61,610 bases of DNA from Pseudomonas fluorescens. Its GTDB lineage: Bacteria; Pseudomonadota; Gammaproteobacteria; Pseudomonadales; Pseudomonadaceae. The position numbers and the translations under genes were made by a program. This document shows, piece after piece, positions 26,787-35,590 of this stretch. The notes beneath the pieces are model-generated. The model had not been told where the DNA came from. It worked only from the letters and a program-made list of their open reading frames with translations, and did not search any database. Each line of letters starts with the position of its first letter. Position 1 is the first letter of the stretch. Location: NCBI RefSeq assembly GCF_001902145.1, contig NZ_MRST01000011.1:1-61610 (forward strand), given 5' to 3'.

Positions 26787-27851
26787 TCAGTCGCGGGTGA
26801 ATCTGGCTATTGCGTGCTCGGCCAATTCGCGGGTCAGGTCATAGGTGGACAGGTCTTTGCCCAGTCTCAGGGCCTGGCCTGCCCACAGGTTGCTGAAACC
26901 GGCTTCATCCTTGGCCTTGAGCGGCATCAATGCGCCTCCGGCTTTGGGGAACGCCGGCGCCGCTGGGTTGATTGCGCCGAGTTCACGCATCACCCGGTTG
27001 ACGATGCCCCGCGCCGGGCGGCCAGTAAACAGGTTGGTCAGCGCGGTTTCGCTGGCTTGGGCATGGCGCAGCGCGTAGTGATGGGAGGCGCTCACACTGG
27101 CCTCGGGCGTGAACAGGTATGCCGTGCCGATCTGCACCGCCGAAGCACCCAGGGCAAAGGCCGCGACGATACCTCGCGCATCGCCGATTCCGCCTGCAGC
27201 AATCACCGGCACGCTGACTGCGTCGACAATCTGTGGCAGTAGCGCCATCAAGCCGATCTGGCTGTTGAGGTCATCGCTGAGGAACAGGCCCCGATGCCCA
27301 CCGGCTTCAAAGCCCATGGCGATAATCGCGTCGCAGCCGTGCTGTTCCAGCCACACGGCCTCCTCGACGGTGGTGGCCGATGACAGCACCTTGGCACCGG
27401 CGGCTTTTACTCGGTCCAGTAAGGACTTCTCTGGCAGGCCAAAGTGAAAACTCACCACTTCTGGTCGAAACTCTTCCACCACCTGACAGGCCGCGTCATT
27501 GAACGGCGCGCGGTTGGACACCGGGGTTGGCGCATCGAAGTCGGCGCCCAGCTCATGGTAGTAAGGTTGCAGCAAGGCCTTCCAAGCCTGGTCCCGCGCG
27601 TCATCGGCATCGGGCGGTTGATGGCAGAAGAAGTTGATGTTCAGCGGCGCATGACTGGCCTGGCGAATGAGAGCCAAGGCATCGCGCAGTTGCTCCAGGC
27701 TCAGCGCGGCCGCAGGCATCGAGCCCAGGGCTCCGGCTTGCTGGGCGGCGATGACCATGGCGGTGGTCGTCGCGCCAGCCATCGGCGCCTGGATGATCGG
27801 CACCTCAATGCCCAACAGGTCAAGAATGCGGGTGTCTGGCCAGGTGCTCAT
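26787..27851 (-). CDS. NAD(P)H-dependent flavin oxidoreductase, nitronate monooxygenase family
   Basis: 354 aa TIM-barrel flavoprotein. IQAPMAGATTTAMVIAAQQ at the start, MGFEAGGHRGLF in the middle and PVIAAGGIGDARGIVAAFALGASAVQIGT later are FMN-binding motifs of the 2-nitropropane dioxygenase family. Substrates are probably alkyl nitronates or other nitro compounds; some members act on quinones. ATG at 27851. Confidence 0.85.
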   Translation of the reverse strand: MSTWPDTRILDLLGIEVPIIQAPMAGATTTAMVIAAQQAGALGSMPAAALSLEQLRDALALIRQASHAPLNINFFCHQPPDADDARDQAWKALLQPYYHELGADFDAPTPVSNRAPFNDAACQVVEEFRPEVVSFHFGLPEKSLLDRVKAAGAKVLSSATTVEEAVWLEQHGCDAIIAMGFEAGGHRGLFLSDDLNSQIGLMALLPQIVDAVSVPVIAAGGIGDARGIVAAFALGASAVQIGTAYLFTPEASVSASHHYALRHAQASETALTNLFTGRPARGIVNRVMRELGAINPAAPAFPKAGGALMPLKAKDEAGFSNLWAGQALRLGKDLSTYDLTRELAEHAIARFTRD

Positions 27852-27963
27852 GGGGTGCTTCTCCAGCGTTAGTAGGGCTTTTCGCTGTTTTAGCAGGGCA
27901 ATCGGCGCCCGGCCAGTCTGTTTTATTCACTGGACGGAAGCGGCGTTTTGTGGGGCGCAGGTA

Positions 27964-29010
27964 TCAGCGTGGCGTTTCGCGGTCCAGCAACTGGCGCTTG
28001 CGTTCCACGCCCCAACGGTAGCCCGACAGCTCGCCATCGCTGCGCACCACGCGATGACAGGGAATCGCCACCGCCAAGTGGTTGGCACCACAGGCTTGGG
28101 CCACGGCGCGAAAGGAGGTGGGCGCGCCGATACGTTCGGCTATCTGCGCATAGCTGGCGGTGCTGCCCGCAGGGATTTCGCGCAACGCCTGCCACACCCG
28201 TTCCTGAAAGGCCGTGCCGCGCAGGTCCAGGGGCAAATCCAGGCCCAGGGCAGGGGCCTCGACAAAGCCGACGACGTGGGCCACCAGTTGTTCGAAACGC
28301 TGATCAGCGCCGATCAACTCAGCCTTGGGAAACTGGTCTTGCAGGTCGCGCACCAGCGTGTCTGGATCATCCCCTAGCAAGATCGCGCAGACGCCACGTT
28401 GGCTTTGCGCCACCAGAATCGCCCCCAGCGAGCATTGGCCAACGGCAAAGCGAATGGTGTTATTGGCGCCGCCGCCTTTGTAGTCTCGAGGTTTCATACC
28501 GAGCACTTGGTCGGCGGCTTCATAAAAGCGGCTATTGGAGTTGAAGCCCGCGTCGTACAGGGTATCTGTCACCGAATGCTGGCCCTTGAGGCCGTCGCGC
28601 ACTCTGCGCGAACGCAGGGCGCTGGCGTAACCTTTGGGGGTCAACCCGGTGTTGGCTTTGAATACGCGGTGGAAGTGAAAGGGACTCAGCCCGGCGCATC
28701 GGGCGAGCATGTCCAGGCTAGGCGGGGTTTGGGCCTGTTCGATTTGCCGGCAGGCCTCGGCCACCAATTGCCCATGGTGAGCGGCCAACTGGGTCTGGTC
28801 GCCGGCAGCGCGTTTACTGGGACGATAACCGGCGGCTTCGGCCTGCGCCGGCGTGTCGAAAAACTCGACATTCTCCGGGCGCGGCAAACGCGAAGCGCTG
28901 CTGGGGCGGCAATACACGCCGGTGGTTTTCACGCCGTAGACAAACAAGGCGTCAGCCTTGGCATCACGGGCAATAATGGCAGCCCAGCGCGGATCGTGTT
29001 CGTTGTTCAT
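27964..29010 (-). CDS. ada: Ada-type bifunctional O6-alkylguanine methyltransferase / AraC-type activator
   Basis: 348 aa; ATG at 29010 (an in-frame GTG at 29019 is possible). Three parts. The Ada N-terminal domain keeps Cys34 (GVYCRPS), but the other three zinc cysteines of E. coli Ada are Ser, Ser and Ala (CRPSSASR; YRPSKRAAG). An AraC-type helix-turn-helix is at about 85-175 (LARCAGLSPFHFHRVFKANTG). The methyltransferase domain has the active site PCHRV (Cys318), so O6-methylguanine repair should work. Next to alkB, as expected of an adaptive response. Whether the N-terminal domain still senses methylphosphotriesters is doubtful. Confidence 0.9.
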   Translation of the reverse strand: MNNEHDPRWAAIIARDAKADALFVYGVKTTGVYCRPSSASRLPRPENVEFFDTPAQAEAAGYRPSKRAAGDQTQLAAHHGQLVAEACRQIEQAQTPPSLDMLARCAGLSPFHFHRVFKANTGLTPKGYASALRSRRVRDGLKGQHSVTDTLYDAGFNSNSRFYEAADQVLGMKPRDYKGGGANNTIRFAVGQCSLGAILVAQSQRGVCAILLGDDPDTLVRDLQDQFPKAELIGADQRFEQLVAHVVGFVEAPALGLDLPLDLRGTAFQERVWQALREIPAGSTASYAQIAERIGAPTSFRAVAQACGANHLAVAIPCHRVVRSDGELSGYRWGVERKRQLLDRETPR

Positions 29011-29085
29011 GGCCTGCACTCTTGACGGTTCAGGAGCAGATTAAGCCTGCCGCTCGCAATCGACACTCCGAAGCTTGCGGTCAAA

Positions 29086-29751
29086 TTAGCCGGCGGTACG
29101 AAAGGTCAGGTTGATGCGCTGCGGTCCCATGAGCGGATGCACGCCTTCCTTGATCGGCATTACGCCATGAAAGCGCAGGCGATCAACGCCGCCCCACACC
29201 ACCACATCACCATGGAACAGCGAGACCTTGTGGGTTTTGTCGCTGCGCGCATGGCCACCGAACAGGAAAATCGCCGGCAGCCCCAGGGACACCGAGACCA
29301 CAGGCGCGCTGTAGCGGCGCTCGTTCTTGTCCTGGTGCAGGGACATTTTCGCCCCCGGTACGTAACGGTTGATCAGGCAGGCATCGGGTTGAAAACCGCT
29401 GAAACCGGCCTCGATAGCCGCTGCCACCGCCAGTTGGCGCAATGTGTCGGGCATGAAGGGCCAAGGTTGCTGGCTGCGCGGGTCGAGTGGGCTGTAGCGA
29501 TAGCCACGGGCGTCAGTGGTCCAGCCCAGCTCGCCGCAACTGCTCAGCGCCGCCGACATGGTAAAGCCGCCGGGGGTGACCATCTGCCGAAACGGTGATT
29601 GAGCCAGGACACGCCGCAGTTCAGGCAACAACCGCTCGATCCAGGGCAGGGCATAGCCCCTCAGCACGTAGGATTCTTCGCCAATTTGCTCGCGCCCGGC
29701 AGGCTGTTGCAGGGCATCATCGGCAAACAAATCGGCGGTAGGGCCCGGCAT
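29086..29751 (-). CDS. alkB: DNA oxidative demethylase AlkB
   Basis: 221 aa Fe(II)/2-oxoglutarate dioxygenase that removes methyl groups from 1-methyladenine and 3-methylcytosine. The iron-binding HxD is in SLHQDKNE, and the 2-oxoglutarate Arg in RINLTFR near the C-terminus. FQPDACLINRYVPGAKM and HGDVVVWGG are family motifs. ATG at 29751, 3 bp after the stop of a 54-aa gene; ada lies 75 bp downstream. Confidence 0.93.
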   Translation of the reverse strand: MPGPTADLFADDALQQPAGREQIGEESYVLRGYALPWIERLLPELRRVLAQSPFRQMVTPGGFTMSAALSSCGELGWTTDARGYRYSPLDPRSQQPWPFMPDTLRQLAVAAAIEAGFSGFQPDACLINRYVPGAKMSLHQDKNERRYSAPVVSVSLGLPAIFLFGGHARSDKTHKVSLFHGDVVVWGGVDRLRFHGVMPIKEGVHPLMGPQRINLTFRTAG

Positions 29752-29754
29752 GAC

Positions 29755-29919
29755 TTACAGCGCCTTGCTCACATTGACGTCGGTAATTTCGTCGCTGGCA
29801 TCATGAATTTTCGCCAGGGCTTGCTTGGCTTCTTCGACGTCGTTGCTGTGCAACTGGGCAAATTCAAAGCGGCGCTCGCCGTTGAGCTTGTACTTGATGA
29901 CGTATTTGGTGGTGGTCAC
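29755..29919 (-). CDS. Small hypothetical protein upstream of alkB
   Basis: 54 aa; GTG start at 29919 with AGGA nine bases upstream. The product starts MTTTKYVIKYKLNGERRFEF, continues with an acidic, Lys-rich helix and ends SDEITDVNVSKAL. It looks like a small beta-alpha fold; no signal peptide. Its TAA is 3 bp before the alkB ATG, so the two are probably translated from one mRNA. Function unknown. Confidence 0.65.
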   Translation of the reverse strand: MTTTKYVIKYKLNGERRFEFAQLHSNDVEEAKQALAKIHDASDEITDVNVSKAL

Positions 29920-29945
29920 AGCTTTTTTCCTGTCGAGGGCTCGGG

Positions 29946-30248
29946 TCAGCTCAGCTTGGTGCTGGTGCGGCGAACGATACGGATCTTGTGGGACAACGCA
30001 GGCTTACGCGTCACGCTGATGGCGCGACGGGTGACCACATCGAGGGTGATGTTCCAGAACCCGGTGCTGGGCGCGGTGATCTTGGCCGGGAATTTATCAA
30101 ATGCGCCGCCGTGGTAGGTATGGCGGCCGCCATTTTTGAAGCTGCGAAAGTTCGCATCGCTCATCAGGCGAATATTGCAGGTCTGCGAGCATTCGATGAC
30201 GACGATGTCTCCCTCGTTGAGGTGCTCACGCTGGTGGATGAATTTCAT
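29946..30248 (-). CDS. DUF1883 domain protein
   Basis: 100 aa; ATG at 30248 (MKFIHQREHLNEGDIVVIEC). NIRLMSDANFRSFKNGGRHTYHGG-type sequence and GFWNITLDV are the DUF1883 pattern, a small all-beta protein family of unknown function. Ends 26 bp before the 54-aa gene and may be first in its operon. Confidence 0.8.
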   Translation of the reverse strand: MKFIHQREHLNEGDIVVIECSQTCNIRLMSDANFRSFKNGGRHTYHGGAFDKFPAKITAPSTGFWNITLDVVTRRAISVTRKPALSHKIRIVRRTSTKLS

Positions 30249-30460
30249 GGGGTGTCTCCAGAAGGGCTTTTTCTGAAAAATCAGAACGATACGTAGGTTA
30301 AGATGGAGTTTATCAGCCCCAGCGCGTTTATTATCGGGCCGTCGTCGACGACTTCGACAATTTAAAACAGTTATTTACCGAGTTATCACAGATAAATCCT
30401 ACGTTGGTGGGAGAAAATTACCATCCCCGCTGTCGTAGGGTCTTTATCGGAGGTTTTTGT

Positions 30461-30811
30461 ATGAAGTGGAGTGTGTTGGTGCTGGCCTTGGCAATAGGTG
30501 GGTGTGCTTCGGTTGCAGATATCAAGCAGACCCCGCCAACATTGGTGGTCATCTCAGGGAAGAAACCGCAGGAATATGCGGCGTGTGTAGTGCGCAAATT
30601 GGAGGCGACCCGTCGGCCGCCGCAGATCGAACCCCATAAAGACGGCATTCAGGTGATCGTGCCGCAGAAGTTCTCGGCAGATCCCTCGGCGATCTTTGAA
30701 ATCGAAGACCGCTCCAGCGGTAGCAGCATCAAGCTTTATGAAAGTATGTCCAATGTGCCCATCCGCCCGGGCGACGTGAAGAAGGCTGGGGAAGAATGCA
30801 TTTCCGGTTGA
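30461..30811 (+). CDS. Hypothetical lipoprotein
   Basis: 116 aa; ATG at 30461 with GGAGG about 8 bases upstream. MKWSVLVLALAIGGCASVAD is a lipoprotein signal with lipobox IGGC (Cys15). The mature part has three further cysteines, YAACVV, and ends GEECISG. No known domain recognised. Confidence 0.75.
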   Translation: MKWSVLVLALAIGGCASVADIKQTPPTLVVISGKKPQEYAACVVRKLEATRRPPQIEPHKDGIQVIVPQKFSADPSAIFEIEDRSSGSSIKLYESMSNVPIRPGDVKKAGEECISG

Positions 30812-30905
30812 GCTCCAGACTCATCCCTCAAACCCGATAAAAAAAGCCCTCACCCAGCAGGGACGGCATGCATCCGTTAAACTGTCGGGCATTCACTACA
30901 AAGAT

Positions 30906-30940
30906 GCCGCTCAAACCCGGGGTTTGAGCGGCATTTGTTT
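30906..30940 (+). terminator. Strong stem-loop with U-tract
   Basis: GCCGCTCAAACCC pairs perfectly with GGGTTTGAGCGGC around a minimal loop, followed by ATTTGTTTTTCT. It ends 16 bp before the next gene's ATG. It could end the upstream lipoprotein transcript, attenuate the next gene or be the 3' end of a small RNA. Confidence 0.65.
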
Positions 30941-30956
30941 TTCTGGAAAGTCCGTT

Positions 30957-31187
30957 ATGAAACGAGAACACGTCAAAGCCCGCCATGCCGAAGGGCAGAT
31001 TTCAGCCACCCATGTCATCCAGAACCCAGCCGACTTGGGCGAGTGGATCGTATTTTTCAAGAAGAGCGGCGGGCGCAGCTACTTCTTGGTGGACGAGCAG
31101 GATGAGGTCGAGTCATTTGCTCGTCTGGATGACCTGATCGAAACCCTGCGTGGCCTGGGGATCAAGTTCGCTGAAGTGCACCTGTAG
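30957..31187 (+). CDS. Small hypothetical protein
   Basis: 76 aa; ATG at 30957 with GGAAAG upstream. MKREHVKARHAEGQISATHV, GEWIVFFKKSGGRSYFLVDE and LRGLGIKFAEVHL suggest a compact cytoplasmic alpha/beta protein. I recall similar short Pseudomonas proteins sometimes labelled as plasmid replication proteins, with no visible basis here. Translation must start just after the hairpin at 30906-30932. Confidence 0.65.
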   Translation: MKREHVKARHAEGQISATHVIQNPADLGEWIVFFKKSGGRSYFLVDEQDEVESFARLDDLIETLRGLGIKFAEVHL

Positions 31188-31192
31188 CACCG

Positions 31193-31474
31193 TTACTTGC
31201 AGACCACCACCACGCTGCGGCCTTTGAAGTTGCCCACGTCCTGGCCCAGGGTCTTGTCGCTTTCCTTGAGTGCCGGCGTGCCATTGGTGCCAACGATGCG
31301 GTAACCGGTGCCTGCGCAGGATGCGTCCGCCTTCTCGTAGCAACTGGCCCATGAATTGGCCTCTCCCGAGCAGTCGATGGTCAAGCCTTGTTCGCCATTT
31401 TTCAGCAAGGTGTCGGAAGCGGTGGTGCAGCCGGCGAGTGCCAGAACCGCAGTCAGTGCCAGGATATTTTTCAT
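31193..31474 (-). CDS. Hypothetical lipoprotein
   Basis: 93 aa; ATG at 31474. MKNILALTAVLALAGCTTAS is a lipoprotein signal with lipobox LAGC (Cys16). The mature part has four cysteines (DCSGEANSWASCY, SCAGTGY and a C-terminal VVCK), perhaps in disulfides. Convergent with 30957-31187, 5 bp apart. Confidence 0.75.
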   Translation of the reverse strand: MKNILALTAVLALAGCTTASDTLLKNGEQGLTIDCSGEANSWASCYEKADASCAGTGYRIVGTNGTPALKESDKTLGQDVGNFKGRSVVVVCK

Positions 31475-31565
31475 AGAGGTTCGTCATCGAGGGTATTGGA
31501 AGGGCGCGCTGACACTGTCGTGGCGTTGTTGAAGGTTATAGCGAACTGCCATCTAGGTACAGACA

Positions 31566-31591
31566 AACAAAAAAGCCCCGCTTAACGGGGC
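31566..31591 (-). terminator. Rho-independent terminator
   Basis: GCCCCG/CGGGGC stem (31575-31580 with 31586-31591) around CTTAA. On the minus strand it is followed by a T-rich run. It lies 22 bp after the stop of the 61-aa gene at 31614-31799. Confidence 0.75.
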
Positions 31592-31613
31592 TTTCAGAGC
31601 AGTGCAACGAGGC

Positions 31614-31799
31614 TTACTTGGTTTTCGGCCGCTTGCTCGATGCATGGCCTGCCTCATCCACAAACACTTCGGCTACGGCACTCGCCATGCTTTCGGTCTC
31701 GAATACGCCGGCAACGCTGTCACCGTGAAAATTGATCAAGTGCCAGCCGTCTGCTCGCTTCGTGATCAGGTAGCCGTTTACACCTTTTGGTTCTGACAT
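31614..31799 (-). CDS. Small hypothetical protein
   Basis: 61 aa; ATG at 31799 (MSEPKGVNGYLITKRADGWH), chosen over a longer frame whose start is poor. LINFHGDSVAGVFETESMASAV precedes a basic tail ending KRPKTK. No signal peptide, no family recognised. A terminator follows. Confidence 0.6.
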   Translation of the reverse strand: MSEPKGVNGYLITKRADGWHLINFHGDSVAGVFETESMASAVAEVFVDEAGHASSKRPKTK

Positions 31800-32109
31800 C
31801 TGTTGGCAATCTCGTGGTCTTGGTTCAAGGCGTCCATGATAGCGCCAAATGCCGGGGCAGGGCGCAAGTTGTTGCAGGTCAGTGCCTGGGGGGCAAAAGC
31901 ATGCTAAAACCATTGCAGCCCTGTTAAACAAGGGCCAAGGCGGATTCTGGCTGACCGTTGGTGACACCCATTGCAGGATCAGCGGAACTTACGCCGACAT
32001 TTTTTCTCTATGATGACATCGCAACGCCAGCAGGACCCCATTGTAAGGTGACTGCGGCCTGATTAGACTGCGCCGAATTCCGTACGCACAGCCCTTTGTA
32101 AGGACTCAT
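31800..32109. other. Gene-free region upstream of galU
   Basis: 310 bp with no supported gene. It presumably carries the divergent promoters of galU and the 61-aa gene. I see no convincing repeat or operator; a longer leftward open frame here lacks a ribosome site. Confidence 0.4.
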
Positions 32110-32949
32110 ATGATCAAGAAATGCTTGTTCCCAGCAGCCGGTTACGGCACTCGCTTCTTGCCAGCGACCAAAGCCATGCCCAAGGAAATGCTGCCAGTGG
32201 TGAACAAGCCACTGATTCAGTACGGTGTGGAAGAGGCTCTGGATGCCGGGTTGAACGAGATCTCCATCGTCACGGGTCGTGGTAAGCGCGCGCTGGAAGA
32301 CCACTTCGACATCAGCTACGAGCTGGAAAACCAGATCAAGGGCACCGACAAGGAAAAATACCTGGTCGGTATCCGTAAGTTGCTCGACGAGTGCTCGTTC
32401 TCCTACACCCGTCAGACTCAGATGAAAGGCCTCGGCCACGCCATCCTTACTGGTCGCCCGCTGATCGGTGACGAGCCGTTCGCCGTGGTCCTGGCGGATG
32501 ACTTGTGCGTCAACCTGGAAGGCGACGGTGTGCTGACCCAGATGGTCAAGCTCTACCAGAAATACCGTTGCACCATCGTTGCGGTGATGGAAGTCAACCC
32601 GACCGAAACCAATAAGTACGGTGTTATCGCCGGCGACGATATTGGCGATGGCCTGATCCGCGTACGCGACATGGTCGAGAAGCCAGCGCCGGAAGACGCG
32701 CCATCGAACCTGGCGATCATCGGTCGTTACATCCTCACGCCGGACATCTTCAAGCTGATCGAAGAGACCGAGCCAGGCAAGGGCGGCGAGATCCAGATCA
32801 CCGACGCTCTGCTCAAGCAAGCCAAAGACGGTTGCGTGATTGCCTACAAGTTCAAGGGCCAGCGTTTCGACTGCGGCGGCGCTGAGGGCTACATCGAAGC
32901 GACCAACTTCTGCTACGAGCATTTCTACAAGACGGGCAAGGCTTACTGA
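32110..32949 (+). CDS. galU: UTP--glucose-1-phosphate uridylyltransferase GalU
   Basis: 279 aa cytoplasmic enzyme making UDP-glucose for lipopolysaccharide, exopolysaccharide and trehalose or glucan synthesis. The nucleotide-binding motif FPAAGYGTRFLPATKAMPKE is at residues 7-26, with KGLGHAILTGRP and VLADDLC later, and EIQITDAL near residue 229. ATG at 32110 with AAGGA upstream. A terminator follows at 32978. Confidence 0.95.
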   Translation: MIKKCLFPAAGYGTRFLPATKAMPKEMLPVVNKPLIQYGVEEALDAGLNEISIVTGRGKRALEDHFDISYELENQIKGTDKEKYLVGIRKLLDECSFSYTRQTQMKGLGHAILTGRPLIGDEPFAVVLADDLCVNLEGDGVLTQMVKLYQKYRCTIVAVMEVNPTETNKYGVIAGDDIGDGLIRVRDMVEKPAPEDAPSNLAIIGRYILTPDIFKLIEETEPGKGGEIQITDALLKQAKDGCVIAYKFKGQRFDCGGAEGYIEATNFCYEHFYKTGKAY

Positions 32950-32977
32950 TCCACGCTTGCCGGTACGTTTTAAGCGA

Positions 32978-33005
32978 AAGCCACCTTCGGGTGGCTTTTT
33001 CGTTT
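32978..33005 (+). terminator. Terminator of galU
   Basis: AAGCCACC-TTCG-GGTGGCTT, a stable stem with a UUCG loop, followed by TTTCGTTTTT. Confidence 0.85.
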
Positions 33006-33054
33006 TTCAGCCCCATGTAAGTCGGTATGCTGGTGTACTGCCGAGGAGAGTGAA

Positions 33055-34413
33055 ATGGCCTACGATTTTGACCTGTATGTAATTGGCGCCGGTTCCGGCG
33101 GTGTTCGCGCGGCGCGCTTTGCCGCGGGCTTTGGCGCCAAGGTGGCTGTGGCCGAGAGCCGCTACCTGGGCGGCACCTGTGTGAACGTCGGCTGCGTACC
33201 AAAGAAGCTGTTGGTGTACGGCGCGCATTTTGCCGAAGATTTTGAGCAGGCCAGCGGCTTTGGCTGGTCCCTGGGCGAGGCTAACTTTGATTGGGCGACC
33301 TTGATCGCCAACAAGGATCGCGAGATCAACCGCCTCAACGGTATCTATCGCAACCTGTTGGTCAACAGCGGCGTGACCCTGCATGAAGGACATGCGCGCC
33401 TGGTCGATGCCCATCAGGTGGAGATCAACGGTGAGCGCTTCACTGCCAAGCACATCCTGATCGCCACCGGCGGCTGGCCACTGATCCCTGAGATTCCAGG
33501 GCGCGAGCACGCCATTGGCTCCAATGAGGCATTCTTCCTTAAAGAGCTGCCCAAGCGCGTGCTGGTAGTGGGTGGTGGTTATATCGCCGTTGAGTTCGCC
33601 GGCATTTTCCATGGCTTGGGCGCACACACTTCATTGCTGTATCGCGGCGACCTGTTTTTGCGCGGCTTTGACGGTTCGGTGCGCAAACATCTGCAAGAAG
33701 AGTTGACCAAGCGCGGCCTGGACTTGCAGTTCAATGCCGACATTGAGCGCATCGACAAGCAAGCCGACGGCAGCCTCAAGGCCACCTTGAAGGATGGCCG
33801 CGTGCTGGAAGCCGATTGCGTGTTCTACGCCACTGGCCGCCGTCCGATGCTGGATAACCTGGGCTTGGAAAATACCGGGGTCAAACTGGACGAGCGCGGT
33901 TTCGTCGCGGTGGATGATCTCTACCAGACCGCCGAGCCGTCGATCCTGGCAATAGGCGATGTGATTGGTCGTGTGCAACTGACGCCGGTGGCCCTGGCTG
34001 AAGGCATGGCCGTGGCGCGGCGATTGTTCAAGCCCGAGCAATACCGTGCGGTGGATTACGCCAATATCGCGACAGCGGTGTTCAGCCTGCCGAATATCGG
34101 CACAGTCGGCCTGACAGAAGAAGATGCACGCAAAAATGGCCACAACGTGCAGATCTTTGAAAGCCGGTTCCGGCCGATGAAGCTGACCCTGACCGATTGC
34201 CAGGAAAAGACCTTGATGAAGCTGGTGGTCGACGCCGACACCGACAAAGTACTGGGTTGCCACATGGTCGGCCCGGAGGCGGGTGAGATCGTGCAAGGGC
34301 TGGCGATCGCGCTCAAGGCGGGCGCGACCAAACAGCATTTCGATGAAACCATAGGCGTGCATCCTACGGCGGCGGAAGAATTCGTCACCATGCGCACGCC
34401 TGTAGCGGACTGA
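33055..34413 (+). CDS. gor: Glutathione-disulfide reductase
   Basis: 452 aa FAD enzyme reducing oxidised glutathione with NADPH. The FAD site is [10 protein letters not shown], the redox-active disulfide [13 protein letters not shown] (Cys42, Cys47), the NADPH fold [13 protein letters not shown] and the C-terminal catalytic pair HPTAAEE. ATG at 33055 with GAGGAGAG upstream. It converges with the KfrA-like gene without overlap. Confidence 0.95.
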   Translation: MAYDFDLYVIGAGSGGVRAARFAAGFGAKVAVAESRYLGGTCVNVGCVPKKLLVYGAHFAEDFEQASGFGWSLGEANFDWATLIANKDREINRLNGIYRNLLVNSGVTLHEGHARLVDAHQVEINGERFTAKHILIATGGWPLIPEIPGREHAIGSNEAFFLKELPKRVLVVGGGYIAVEFAGIFHGLGAHTSLLYRGDLFLRGFDGSVRKHLQEELTKRGLDLQFNADIERIDKQADGSLKATLKDGRVLEADCVFYATGRRPMLDNLGLENTGVKLDERGFVAVDDLYQTAEPSILAIGDVIGRVQLTPVALAEGMAVARRLFKPEQYRAVDYANIATAVFSLPNIGTVGLTEEDARKNGHNVQIFESRFRPMKLTLTDCQEKTLMKLVVDADTDKVLGCHMVGPEAGEIVQGLAIALKAGATKQHFDETIGVHPTAAEEFVTMRTPVAD

Positions 34414-35421
34414 TCAGGTTGGCTCTGCAGCCTCTGGCGCCGTTGCAACGACGGTCGCCAGGCGCAGGGCTTCGATGCTTGCCTGGGCCTTGATCAGGTC
34501 CAGCTCAAGCGCCTTGTTGTGCTGCTGATACTCAAGCAGTGACGCTTGGCGCGATTGGCTGTCCAGCACGGCAACCCGTAGGCGTTCCTGGAGCAGGGTG
34601 CGTTCGCTGTCGATCTGGCTGAGCTGCTCCTTGAGTTTCAGCTGTAGCGCCTGGTCCTGGCGAGCTTGCTCCTGCAGCGCATTCAATTCCTTGGTTGTCA
34701 CTCGCTGCTCACTCAGCAGGCGCTCGTTGTCGCGATGCAGTTGGGTGATTTCGTCCTGGCGCACCAGTGCGCTTTGCTGCGCCTGACGCAATTCGGCCTG
34801 TACCTGTTGCAACTGGCCCTCATGGCGGCGCTGTTCCTGCTCGCGCTGCTCCTTGATGGCAGTGCGGTAATGCTCAAGCGCATCGCGGGCGTGCAGGTGT
34901 TTTTCTTCCAGTGAGCGAATTTGCTCGTCCTTGTCGTTGAGCCTTAGCTCGTAGTCGCTGCACGCCTGGCTCAGCCCGGCGTTACGGGTTTGCTCGGTCT
35001 GCAGGCTGGTGCTGGCGGTTTGCAGCGCCGCGCTTTCTTCAGCGAGGGCAGCGGCCTGGATATCAAATTGCTGTTTGAGCTGGGTGTGCGCCTCTTCCAG
35101 GGTTTCTACCTGGGCGAGCAGGGCGGCTTTTTGTTGCTCGAATTGCCCCAGGGCCAGGTCGATCGGCTCTTGGGCCTTCTCTTTCAGGCGTTGGGAAAGG
35201 CGTGCGACTAGCTCGCCCAGCTCATCATCAATTGGGGCTTGGGTGATGGTCTGGCGCGTCTCGCTTTCGTCCAGCTCTTTCAAATAGCGATGGATGGTGG
35301 TTTTCGAGCCGGTATTGCCCATTTCGATACGCACCGCATCGATGCTGGGGTTTTCGCCACGGGCGAGGATCGCCAGGCGTGCCGTTTGCACTACTGCTTT
35401 GTTTATGCCGCCGCGAGCCAT
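34414..35421 (-). CDS. KfrA-like coiled-coil DNA-binding protein
   Basis: 335 aa. The N-terminal domain (MARGGINKAVVQTARLAILA...VRIEMGNTGSKTTIHRYLKEL, about residues 1-51) matches the KfrA_N DNA-binding domain of plasmid KfrA proteins. From about residue 65 to 320 there is an almost unbroken coiled coil rich in Gln, Glu, Leu and Arg. Plasmid KfrA binds its own operator and aids partition. This copy is chromosomal and divergent from a tyrosine recombinase; the 170-bp gap holds a perfect 22-bp palindrome. The role is unknown, but shared control of the pair is likely. Confidence 0.8.
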   Translation of the reverse strand: MARGGINKAVVQTARLAILARGENPSIDAVRIEMGNTGSKTTIHRYLKELDESETRQTITQAPIDDELGELVARLSQRLKEKAQEPIDLALGQFEQQKAALLAQVETLEEAHTQLKQQFDIQAAALAEESAALQTASTSLQTEQTRNAGLSQACSDYELRLNDKDEQIRSLEEKHLHARDALEHYRTAIKEQREQEQRRHEGQLQQVQAELRQAQQSALVRQDEITQLHRDNERLLSEQRVTTKELNALQEQARQDQALQLKLKEQLSQIDSERTLLQERLRVAVLDSQSRQASLLEYQQHNKALELDLIKAQASIEALRLATVVATAPEAAEPT

Positions 35422-35451
35422 GGGGTCTCCGTCGATTTAGTACTGTGGTAC

Positions 35452-35473
35452 ATAGTATGTATATACATACTAT
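35452..35473. promoter_or_regulatory. Perfect 22-bp palindrome, putative operator
   Basis: Left arm ATAGTATGTAT (35452-35462) is followed directly by its exact complement (35463-35473). It starts 31 bp from the KfrA-like start and 118 bp from the recombinase start. A second, imperfect inverted repeat follows at about 35474-35507 (ATCATGATTGAAAATT against AAATTCATGAT). Such A/T-rich palindromes suit autoregulation by KfrA-type proteins. Confidence 0.65.
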
Positions 35474-35590
35474 ATCATGATTGAAAATTCGTTGAAATTC
35501 ATGATTTAACAGATGGGATATTGGCGTATTATCCCGTGTCATAAGCATTTTCATCAGTCATCCACCTGTCAGCAGTACGAAAAGACGCCT

